From: Sinotaia quadrata
Taxonomy: Eukaryota > Mollusca > Gastropoda > Architaenioglossa > Viviparidae
Direction: 5' to 3'
Length of the DNA: 64,000 nucleotides
Assembly: GCA_028829895.1 (NCBI GenBank)
Contig: CM054177.1
Span: 28,471,564 to 28,535,563 of the forward strand
Below the pieces are notes generated by a model. That model saw only the letters and a list, made by a program, of their open reading frames with translations, was not told where the DNA came from and did no database searches. The position numbers and the translations under genes were made by a program. Every line of letters starts with the position of its first letter. Within the stretch, counting starts at the first letter, position 1. This document shows positions 54,706 through 64,000 of the stretch, piece by piece.

Positions 54706-56565
54706 ATGGCGCTTAATTGTCCCTTACTCCTTGCTTCAGACCAGCGCTTCTTTCTCCATGTTGGTGGCTCAGATATGGCGAAAACAGTGCTGGAAATGCT
54801 GGCTGCGATCCGTTTTGCAGACTCGATATTTCGCAGCACAGATTTTGATGGGGATAAATCAGTGGATAAGATTGGTTTCTTTATCGCTAATATCATTTTC
54901 TTGAACATGACCACGAACAATCCACACACGACGGATCCATATGTATACTTAGACAATTTCTCGAAAAACAATTTTGAAAATTATTGCCTGGCAGTTGCAT
55001 TTACCTTTATAAACTTTGACGGCAATTTAGATGCAGTAACATTCACTCCTAAGAAAGACTCGGTCGGTCAAGTTGGCATCTGTCGAGGATCATGGGTACC
55101 AATTGGTATAGATGGCAGCAAACGCAGTTTCAATACAGTGGCTGTGTCTTTTTTTCATAATGGCACACCTTTTTCGCAAAGAGCCTACATTGCTTTGGTT
55201 CATGAGCTTGGACATGCATTTGGTAGTGATGATGATGATGATAACTCATCCTGCATTCTGAAGTATGCTGCTAATCGTTTTCTTATGCACAGCAGTGCAG
55301 CGAGAGGTACTGAGGTAAACAGTCGGCAGTTTTCCAAGTGTAGTGTTCGGCAGATGAATCTAGTGCTAACTAAACAAGCTCAATGTTTCACTTATCAGAA
55401 ATCAGTCTGTGGCAATACAATCATAGAAGATGGCGAGGACTGTGACTGTGGATCTAGCGACATTTGTGATCTAATAGATAAATGCTGTGTACCATCGGAT
55501 GCACCCCCCGAACATTCTGACAAACCATGTACTCTAAGATCTTCGCAAGGTGCACAGTGCTCATCGGTAACCTCGCCCTGCTGCACACCAGCATGCAAAT
55601 TTATCCCAAGAGAAGCTAGACATGTGTGTCAAAGAGAGACTGACTGTTCTTTGGGAGCAGTTTGCAGTGGATTCAAAGGCAGCTGCCCATCACCAGTAAA
55701 TAAGCCAACCGGGACTCTGTGTCATAGCAATGGCCCAAAGTATTGTGAAAATGGTGTGTGCAATGTAAGTACATGCCTAACTTTTGGACTTGAAGATTGT
55801 CTTTGCAGATATATGGACAGTGAAGATGACTTATGTAAGCTGTGTTGCAGAAAAGCCTCCAACTCTCCTTGCCTTGCATTGGACAGTCTGGGGATTAAAG
55901 ACCCAAAGGGACTTGTCTTGTATCGCTCAAAAGGAGAGGCATGTAACGACTATAGAGGTGTTTGCACTTCAGAGCACATTTGTGAAGTGCATGAGGATAT
56001 TTTTATGACCTGGATAGCTATCTACTGGCAACATTTTATTATTGTCATGGTCATAATGACAGTGCTTTGTTTCTGGTTCATGAAAATGAAGAAAAAACTT
56101 AATCACTTCCATACAAAGGCTGTTGCTTTGGCCAGACTGGATGGGCTGGTTGTGTGGGTGGAACAGGAAACTGAAAAGTGTACAAAACGTATAGCATTAA
56201 CACAGAGTATTGCTGATCAGCTTGTACATCAGATTGAAACAGGCACACTTCCCCACAGTACTGTAATTGCAGTGGCTCGTCTTCGTGTCCTCTTTCCAAC
56301 TGTTCCAACACCTGTGCTTGTATGCGTAGCACATTTGTCTTCATCAGAAGAAGTAGCTGTAAAACTCCTATTATGCATGCAGTTTCCACTGGCAGGTCGG
56401 TTTGTTGAGCCATCTTTACAACTCAGTCAGTTTGATTCTAATGAAAGTGTGCATTTGAATTCTACAGAAACAGAGTTTAGAAAGAATCATGTAAGCCACA
56501 ACGGTCATCAAGATGAACCTGATTTCATTGTGTCAGACAATATAAACAGAATGTCAGCTGCTTGA
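54706..56565 (+). CDS. ADAM10-like transmembrane metalloprotease homologue, single exon, no prodomain
   Basis: ATG at 54706 (an in-frame TGA at 54673 closes the frame upstream) gives 619 codons with no intron. Residues 1-225 match the ADAM10 reprolysin domain, starting within a few residues of where mature ADAM10 begins (NCPLLLASDQRFF). 235-325 is disintegrin-like (CGNTIIEDGEDCDCG), 326-425 Cys-rich (CLTFGLEDCLC, CNDYRGVC), 436-459 a membrane segment, and 460-619 a long cytoplasmic-side tail. The zinc motif reads HELGHAFGSDD: the first two His and Glu are kept, but the third His is Asp inside a five-Asp run; the Met of the Met-turn is present (FLMHSS). ADAM10 family members are sheddases (Kuzbanian/Notch pathway). 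Lack of introns, signal peptide and prodomain fits a 5'-truncated retrocopy whose frame has stayed open, or an incomplete gene model with upstream exons. Activity is uncertain. Confidence 0.88.
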   Translation: MALNCPLLLASDQRFFLHVGGSDMAKTVLEMLAAIRFADSIFRSTDFDGDKSVDKIGFFIANIIFLNMTTNNPHTTDPYVYLDNFSKNNFENYCLAVAFTFINFDGNLDAVTFTPKKDSVGQVGICRGSWVPIGIDGSKRSFNTVAVSFFHNGTPFSQRAYIALVHELGHAFGSDDDDDNSSCILKYAANRFLMHSSAARGTEVNSRQFSKCSVRQMNLVLTKQAQCFTYQKSVCGNTIIEDGEDCDCGSSDICDLIDKCCVPSDAPPEHSDKPCTLRSSQGAQCSSVTSPCCTPACKFIPREARHVCQRETDCSLGAVCSGFKGSCPSPVNKPTGTLCHSNGPKYCENGVCNVSTCLTFGLEDCLCRYMDSEDDLCKLCCRKASNSPCLALDSLGIKDPKGLVLYRSKGEACNDYRGVCTSEHICEVHEDIFMTWIAIYWQHFIIVMVIMTVLCFWFMKMKKKLNHFHTKAVALARLDGLVVWVEQETEKCTKRIALTQSIADQLVHQIETGTLPHSTVIAVARLRVLFPTVPTPVLVCVAHLSSSEEVAVKLLLCMQFPLAGRFVEPSLQLSQFDSNESVHLNSTETEFRKNHVSHNGHQDEPDFIVSDNINRMSAA

Positions 56566-59490
56566 GGACTCTCTTTATTTTGCCCATATATTCCTGAATC
56601 TAATAGAGCAACATAAATTGAATCAGCCAACAACAGTGCATCTTGGATAGGTTTTAAAATGCTTATTTTATTGCTATCCTTGTGAAAGATTACAAAACAT
56701 TGAGAAGCAGAATTGTAATCCTTCCTACCTGTACTTTTTCAGTGTTTTAAATTAATATTGAGGGATTAATAGGGCATAATTCTAATTTAAATAATGCAAA
56801 AGATGCATACTTGTAGAGAAAAAGAAGAGGAAAGCTATATCTATTTAGTGTATATGATCACAAGTGTTGATTGTGGAGTGTTTCTTATACATGTTTGGGT
56901 AACTCTATCAAGACAAAACAGGAAACAGAACTGTCACCAGTGTTAGTGAAGTAGTCTGGTGTAGAATTGAAATTGAAAAAAATCTTCTGGGAAAGATGTA
57001 GAGAAAGGAAAGTATATTTATGCGATGGTTAAGTTAGGGAGAGGTGATTCTGGCATATAAAATGGCTAATCAGATCATAAAGGTAATTGGTTGTCTGCAT
57101 CAAGATTTACAGGAATGCATAGTGGTTTTTCAGGTTAGGTGTGTTTATGCAGTTCTGAAGAAATCAAAAATGGTTTTTTGTGGGGATATTGGAGAGGGTA
57201 AATTAAGTATAGATTTTGTGTTAAATTTTAAACTCATAATGACAAAAAGATTAACACTTTTAAGTATTTTTTTCAAACCATTATTCATATACCAACTGTT
57301 CTTCTTCAATCTTATAGGGTATATATCAACACAAGTCATTTATTTTACTTTTAGATATGTAAATACCTTTGTTTTGGTGTACCATTCAGGGCTGCACTAT
57401 ATGCAAACAGTCAAGTGCATGTCATTGTTCACTACATCTTCCTTTCCATGCATATGTACTTAATTTTAGATGGACCCTCCCCCCAAAAATAAATAACAAA
57501 AATAAAATAAAAATATTTCACATAATTGCAAAGTATATTCCTTGCAAGAATTCTTTCATTTGAAAGATGAAGAGTATTGATATTGTACACATCAATAAGA
57601 AACCCATTATTTATAGACAGAAGATTACATTTGATGGTTTGTTTATTCATTCCTAGTGATTCACTTCTGCTTATTTGTACATATTAAAGATTAGTACCAT
57701 GCAAGAGATAAAAATTGTTTCAAGCCTATTTCAAATAAAAGTTTTAACTTTGACAAGAGTGCTATACATACTCAAATACATTTATCTGTATAAAACAAAA
57801 TAAAAATTAAATGGTTTATATAATTTATGTGGGTACAGTTGTAACTGATTGATTTTCCCCCCTTACACAACCACCACACTGGCAATCAGATCATCTCTCA
57901 CTTCACTGTAAGACATAAATATATTAATAATATATACACAACACATTAAAATGATGTTGCTTGACATCAATCCATATCAGCACAAAACATTTGGGACGCT
58001 ATTTCAGTTTTTGATTTAATATTGTCAAAGAATGAAAGATGGAAGTTGAACTTCTAGATAACCATCAAACTGTTTAATTCTAAATTGGCAGTTCTTGACT
58101 TCGGAGCAGCTTTCTAAAAAAGCATTTTTTATTTTATGTTGATTTTATTTTTATCTATTTACACAGTATATCTCTAAATCGTACTCAGGAATGAAATTAC
58201 ATCAGTTTTTTTTAAAGTGTATAGTAACATTTCCAAATGAAAAAAAAAAAATTCAACTCACATTTTATTTACAACAGTTTATTTTTCCATTTTGTCTTGT
58301 TTCAAATGCACAAGATAGTCTCACTTTAAATTTAGAAATTAAAATTCTTGAATCAGATGAATGCAGTAGTCTCCTGACTACCAGTTAGCATTTTTCAAAG
58401 CTGGTTGTCGGCTTCTTGTACTATCAAAACTGCCCACTTGGTTAGCAGTATGGATTTGTATGTTTCTTTTAAAGGCAAACTAAAGTGATTTTACATGCAA
58501 GTAAATGTATAAGCATAAATATATGCAAGCATAATCGGTAGTCAGATAATGAATGGGTTTCGTTCTAAAACTATTACTAGTATTAGTTAAGATAATCAAT
58601 ATTCTAATGTATTTACAGCACCTAAGGTTCTTTTTTGATTTGCTGCATTGACTTATTTGGGTTCTTTTTAGTAAATTAATATAAATTAAATATAATAACA
58701 CATTTAATTAGTTTTAAAGATAAACCAAGACAAGGCCTACAACTGATATGCCTTGGGTGTGTACAAAATTCCATGCCACAGAGTATTATTGCACCTGTAA
58801 TTTTATAATTTATATAAATGCGTTATAATGGTTAGGAAAGGCAATTTATATAATAAAATCACACAAAATGTAGATGAACAATTTATTCATGAAAATGTAC
58901 AAACATAAAAATAAATGTGAAGCTATAAAAATATAAATTTAATTACATACATCATGCAAAGTCCCCATCTAATTGGATTTAGTAATTTGACATGATTGTC
59001 ATCACTTGAACTAATGATATCAGTATATAAAGAACATGTCTTAAATTTGTAAACAACTCAAATGCATACAATGCAGCAAAATTAAAGCATATGCACCTTC
59101 CCAGACTAATTTAACTTGTTGGTTAAACAATTCACTCACCTATTTACTTTATACACTGTTCTAACTTTCGACTAGTATGAAAATAGGACTAAAACAACAT
59201 GCCTATTTAAGCTAATCAATCAATTCAATTTAAGCAATATATTAAGGACAACAACATTCCAGAAAGCTGTCCAATCTGACTGCAGCCAACTTAAGTGATT
59301 ACAGTAGACCATCTATAATCAGAATCTTCAAGCTGGATGAAATGAAGAAGACCAAAATAAAAAAGATATAAGTTGCTATGACTATTTGCTACACAAGTAG
59401 TGTCCAGTTAATTTTGGAAACAAATTAACAGGACCATACTCTCAAGAACACATTTTCCATTCATAACAATTTTCACCATATTTTCACACA
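56566..59490. other. 3' flank of ADAM10-like gene and intergenic sequence
   Basis: AT-rich with only spurious open frames. Candidate poly(A) signals AATAAA near 57487 and 57734. No poly(A) tract or target duplication flanking the ADAM10-like frame was recognised. Confidence 0.45.
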
Positions 59491-59695
59491 TCATGCAAAT
59501 TGTGTGACGGAAACAAGGGGGGTGGACAGTGAGAAAATATCTTGGTAAAAAGTGCCATCATTCTCTCCTCCCCCAAAGACAAGAATTTCATCTTGTTCTA
59601 CTGGTTTTCGTGATTGTAGGGTAGGCATATAGCAACATGGCCTGCACGGGCACTTTGGGCATTGGAAATAACCAGTCAGCTCCAAGACCGAGCAC
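59491..59695 (-). CDS. Possible terminal exon of a kelch-repeat-like protein
   Basis: A strong acceptor (tatcttttttcag on the - strand) precedes 205 nt that end in TGA at 59491-59493. The main frame contains PTLQSRKPVEQDEILVFGGG and ENDGTFYQDIFSL, which resembles a kelch blade (hydrophobic run, double Gly, Tyr-x-Asp). The first half also reads well in another frame (ADWLFPMPKVPVQAMLLYAY), so a frameshift or chance similarity is possible. Upstream exons were not found. I do not assign an orthologue. Confidence 0.4.
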
Positions 59696-60059
59696 CTGAA
59701 AAAAGATAATCTGTGTTTAAAATTCTTTTTAAATCAACACTTCTTGCTTTCTCATACTCCTTTATGATAAAACAATTATGATTTTAGACAGACTGATTTT
59801 GAAGTCAGTGTTATAAATATTACAGTAACAACCAATCTTCATCTAGAAATCAAGAGTGCAAAGTACAAAATTAGTAAAGTCATTTCCCACACTATTAAGT
59901 GCAACTCAAATTCAAAGGATAAAAAGATTTTCAATCAACAAAACATGAACGTTCACATCAAGTTTTAGAAAAATGAAAAATTTTAGAAAAATACTACACC
60001 ACCCCTAAAAATGTGAATGGAGTACAATTTTGTACTTTGGTCAAATTTGTAGAAATGCG

Positions 60060-60360
60060 GCATGAAAAACTGCTTTCAGTGGTGAAGTCACTATTGCTAA
60101 CAGTGAAAAAGCTAATACTGAAATTGTCAAGAAAGTGTTGCTAACAGTGAAAGTGTTGTTATCTGTAACAAAACTAGTGTTGCTATCAATGACAAAGCTA
60201 GTTTTTCTCAGTGATAGAACTAAACAGTAACAGAGCTAGTGTTTCTATCAGTAACAAAGCTAGCATTGCTAACAGTGACTAAATTACTGTAGTTTTCAAG
60301 TTAGTCTAGCTAACACTGATAAAGATAGTGTTGCTATCAGCGACAAAATTAGTGTTTATA
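60060..60360. repeat. Irregular minisatellite, about 24-36-bp units
   Basis: Repeats of 'gtgttgctaacagtga' and 'caaagctagtgttgctatca' variants. It lies just before the segmental-duplication breakpoint. Confidence 0.75.
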
Positions 60361-61659
60361 AAAGTGTAAGATTAAGATTAAAAGTGATAAAAATAGTATA
60401 GTAATTGACTATACACTTAGGCATAGTTGACAAAATTAACTGTTCCATCAAGATGTTAGAAAAATCGATCACATCTGAACATCACCTAAACCTTCCTACA
60501 AAATAGTATTTTTCTTTTAACAAATTTTCCTTTTAAAACCAGCTGTACATCAAAATTAAATATTAATTTATATAACTAATCTATTTTTAAAAAATATATT
60601 TTATTACTGTGTCCTCCTAATCTTGTGTTAAATAGGATGCAGTCTCCTGGCTGCAATCTTGAACTTTTTGTTTTTGCGTGTAGTAATGTGGCCTTAAATA
60701 CCATACCACAAAGTGCACACACAGTGTTAGCTTTGAAAGCCATACCAAAAATATACATGGAAAGTTAGTTTTGAATGTCACATTAAAAAATGAATATGGA
60801 AAATTAGTTTTACAAATTTTACTAGTTTTACATACTACAAAGTGCACAAGGGAAGTTATGAATGACAAAATGCATATGGAAAGTTAACTTGGAATGCCAT
60901 TCCCTAAAATACTTAGGAAGTTAGCTTTGAAAGCCATATCACAAAATGTGCATGAAGGTTTCCTTACAAAGATTATAATGCAAAATTCATGTGGAGTTAT
61001 GAAAAATATGTGAAGAATGTGTTGTATAAATTATATAGATCGTTCTTGGAGTTTCATCCCAACAGCACCCATTATGCTCCAACACCTTTTAACAGTTTCC
61101 ATTGTTCTTCATGTCTCATGTGACAGCATCACTTATGCTCCATCGCCTTTTATCAGTCTCCATTGTTCATTTGCATTATAAATGCATGTCAGTAAGGGGT
61201 GATTTGACTTATGACCTGTTTTTAGAACCTAATCACATTGTAACTCAAAGACAGCCTCTACCATAAAAATACATTAGTCTACAAGTATCTGAATTCTCAT
61301 CATATTAATTAATATTAGTAATATATTCAAATATTAAACAGAAAACAAAAAAGTACTAAATTCACTATAACTGTAAAACAAAATAAAAAATTATGAATTA
61401 CCAATATAAACCTACACTAAATTTATTATCCATGATATAAAAATATTTTATTTTTTTTCCTTTGTTTATGCTACTTTTAGTTTCATTTATTTGAAATTAA
61501 CCAACATTAGACCAAACATAATATTTGTACCACTAATCTGGAGCAGGGAATTTCAAATGCAGTTAGGTGCAAAGAAAAGACAATCTAAAGATAAAGATTA
61601 AAGAAGAAACTGCCGAAAAATCAACTGTAATAAAGCAATACTAGATAAATTTTGCTAAC

Positions 61660-61738
61660 CTGAAACTTTTTCAATTTGCTGCTCTTCTTCTTCTTCCTCT
61701 TCCTCAAGAGGTGGTTCGAGCATACTCAACCTCATTTC
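61660..61738 (-). pseudogene. Duplicate PAF1 exon 12
   Basis: 79 nt with intact acceptor and donor and open frame. It differs from exon 12 by two synonymous changes and one Val-to-Ile change. It has no exon 13 downstream, so it cannot encode a normal PAF1 C-terminus within this window. Confidence 0.8.
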
Positions 61739-62697
61739 CTGTCAACTAAAATAACATGGCAGTAAAATAAATGGCTCAACCCAACTCAGCCTCATTGCCT
61801 GTCAAAACGTGTAGTAAAAGAAATGGTTCCACTATAGCCTCATTTCCCATCAAAAACATGCATTAAAAGAAATAATTTTCTGTCAAACAAAAGCAGTATG
61901 GTAATAAAAAAAATAGTTACAAATAATACATAATTATTATTATTTTTTTTTTTTGAAGTAAAAGAAATGGTTCCAACAAACAACCGCATTTTCTGTCAAA
62001 CAATAATACAAAAAAAACGTTCCACCAAACTCAGCCACATTTCCTACCAAACAAAAGCAACATAGCAGTAAAAGAAATGTTCCACCAAACTCAGACTCAT
62101 TTTAAAAAACGTATCATAGTAAAAGAAACGATTTCATCAACTCAATATATTTTCTGACAAAAATAATATCATAAGAGAAATGCTCCATCACATTCAGAGT
62201 CATTACCTGTCAAACAATAATATTGGAGTAAGAAACAACTCATATAATAAGATAAAGAGTGGCTAAAAACTAATGATTTGGTACAACAACCAATAAAAAA
62301 TAATTTAAAATATTTTTAATTTTAAGTAAAAGCTTTTGAAACCTATACTTTTGTCAGCATGCAAACACCTAATGGCACAAATGTCTTCACAAAAGTCATT
62401 TTTAGTTTTCTAATTTAAAATAGTTACAAATATATAAAACAAAGTGAGTTTGATTCATAAAGTCAATATCTTACAGCTGGAGATGTACAACAGCAGAGAC
62501 ATATGAATTAACAGTATTCTAAACTATAGCTAGTTTACACAAATTTAACAATACCAACAATTTAGACTTTAATTATAAACATTAAAAATGAGATATTATA
62601 ATTCACAAAGGAAGCTTACATGAAAGAGAAGTAAAATTGCTTGTAAGGACAGAAATAATGAATACACACATGCACACACATATTATAAAGAGCTAAC

Positions 62698-62800
62698 CTG
62701 TGCTGCCTCTTCTTTCTCATTCAGTGACTGATGTTTGACCAATAGCCAGGACTTTGCCAATCGCTGAGGACCCAACTTTCGTCGCTTGCTCAATCGAACC
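62698..62800 (-). pseudogene. Duplicate PAF1 exon 11
   Basis: 103 nt, intact splice sites, open frame, one amino-acid change (Arg to Gln in VKHRSLNEK). The near-perfect preservation means a recent duplication, continued selection, or an assembly artefact. Whether exons 1-10 follow beyond 64000 cannot be seen. Confidence 0.8.
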
Positions 62801-62907
62801 CTAAGATTCAAAGAATTAAATTTCCTCATTCATAAAATACCATACGTAAGAAAATGTTATCAGCTTATAGCAAAACCTGGTCCACTAAATACATGCTATA
62901 TCAATTA

Positions 62908-63558
62908 CCGTTTATATGTGAGTATAAGTCGAGGTTTTTTTTCGAAATTTCAAGGCCAAAATCAGGGGATCGACTTATACTCGCGTAAATCATTTTATAA
63001 ATTTTAGCAACATGATAAATGCTATATTTTCGCTCAAAATATGATTCCGTGGTTTCAATGAATGATATTTAGATGTTTTTAAATAAAGAAATTATTACTG
63101 TATGGAATACAAAAAAATAACAACCTTTAAATCCTTAATTTTTTTTATTTCAAGCTCAGATATTATAATGTGAAAGATATTTTTCGCATTTAAAAAAAAA
63201 GAAAATATTAACTTTTAAACTTTAAGATTAGGTTAGAAATAATTCCGGATATCCGCTATTTAGTAGTAATCGATTTTTGCTGGAAATTGAATAAAACTGT
63301 AAACATTCAAATTAAAAGTGCAACAAAATATCTTTTATTAAAGACAGTAAGTTAATATCATTTATTTCTATCGGAATATGTTAAAATTATACTGTATAAC
63401 CGATTATATGTTACTGTGAAACCAAAGTACGTGTGGCAAATTCAGTTACATACATACGGCTTACAGGCCATGAGTTTACTGTAGTGATCGTCGAAGAAAT
63501 GTAAAATTCCAGTTTTCAGGGGCAAATTGGGGGTCAACTTATACTCGAGTATATACGG
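62908..63558. mobile_element. 651-bp non-autonomous TIR transposon with TA target duplication
   Basis: Ends ccgtttatatgtgagtataa and the inverse ccgtatatactcgagtataa, flanked by TA at 62906-62907 and 63559-63560. The parent sequence at 27186-27210 has the uninterrupted site (caat-ta-tact), proving insertion after the duplication. A subterminal inverted copy of the TIR core lies at about 62970-62988. No transposase is encoded. TA duplication fits the Tc1/mariner/pogo group. Confidence 0.93.
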
Positions 63559-64000
63559 TATACTCCACTATACACTTTTACCTTTGTTCTACCGATTCAT
63601 TTTTTTCAAATACTGTCAATGTGTGTTCATTCACTCTATTTGGAGGGGGGGGGGTGTTTGTGAACAATTATGACAGATATTTTTATTTAACACAAAACTT
63701 ATGTTTATCTTCAAAACCAGATAATTAGTGATAAGTGGGTGTCTGAATCTACCAAGGGAAACAAATGAAAAGCAAATGTTAACTACAGTTAAACACATGA
63801 AATTTCGTAACTCAGGCTCACAAACACACATTCATGCACACACGTGCACATGCACGCACATACACATATATGTGCAGCTTCATCCACAGTGACTGCTGGT
63901 GATGTTTGCTGTTTCTGCTTCTTATTTAGGGTAATGACAGTTTCCAATCTGGGTCTATGAGATGTGCCGCTGTTATAGAGTTGTTGGTGTGGGTAGGCAG

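Larger units (their letters stand above)
60700..64000. repeat. Segmental duplicate of 24.2-27.7 kb (direct, runs off window)
   Basis: Collinear with PAF1 introns 10-12 and exons 11 and 12, offset by about 35.7-35.9 kb. Differences: an approximately 550-bp deletion near 61032, a shorter acceptor array (61739-62215 versus 25838-26510), a decayed CA repeat, a poly-G slip near 63645 and the TIR element at 62908-63558. Could be a true partial gene duplication or a misplaced haplotype in the assembly. Confidence 0.93.

Noticed and set aside
57044..57463. 139-codon + frame
   Set aside because: AT-rich, no domain, no splice context; probably the 3' UTR of the ADAM10-like gene or intergenic.

Overview
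This is animal nuclear DNA. Genes are split into short exons with GT-AG introns, the sequence is AT-rich, and microsatellites, minisatellite arrays and decayed transposons are everywhere. The protein repertoire (a secreted fucolectin/EGF protein, a divergent PAF1, gypsy elements of invertebrate type) suggests a mollusc or another lophotrochozoan. That placement is inference, not something the sequence proves.

Layout. 1-1570: part of an LTR-like repeat (copy 1). 3153-17894 (- strand): at least seven phase-1 exons of a secreted protein, in the order signal peptide, Cys-rich segment, F5/8C (fucolectin-type) lectin domain, EGF-like modules; it continues past the left edge. Two more members of the LTR-like family (13.7-15.2 kb and 15.6-16.9 kb) lie in its first intron. 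18-22.7 kb: minisatellite arrays and the PAF1 3' flank. 22712-44633 (- strand): complete 13-exon PAF1 (513 codons by my count). Its introns hold a Ty3/gypsy relic, an inverted repeat pair and several tandem arrays. 44634-44929: a 296-bp divergent intergenic region. 44930-50304 (+ strand): complete 4-exon MED29 (175 codons), with a hAT-type MITE and a non-LTR retrotransposon relic in intron 2. 50.3-54.7 kb: transposase relics. 54706-56565 (+ strand): a single-exon ADAM10-like protein with no prodomain and a changed zinc site. 59491-59695 (- strand): a possible last exon of a kelch-like protein. 60.7-64.0 kb: a direct duplicate of 24.2-27.7 kb, carrying copies of PAF1 exons 11 and 12 and interrupted by a 651-bp TIR transposon that the parent copy lacks.

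Function. PAF1 (core of the Pol II elongation complex PAF1C) and MED29 (Mediator tail/head-side subunit) are both general Pol II co-factors and sit head to head over a short shared promoter, as they do in human. The other genes are unrelated surface or secreted proteins.

Most unusual signals: (i) five minisatellite arrays in two genes whose repeat unit includes a splice site plus about 16-35 nt of the adjoining exon, so each array carries a series of decoy splice sites; (ii) LTR-like copies whose AATAAA lies in the loop of a hairpin with different but still perfectly paired stem sequences; (iii) an ADAM10-like protein whose third zinc-binding His is replaced by a GAT-repeat run of Asp; (iv) the PAF1 partial duplication with a datable transposon insertion.
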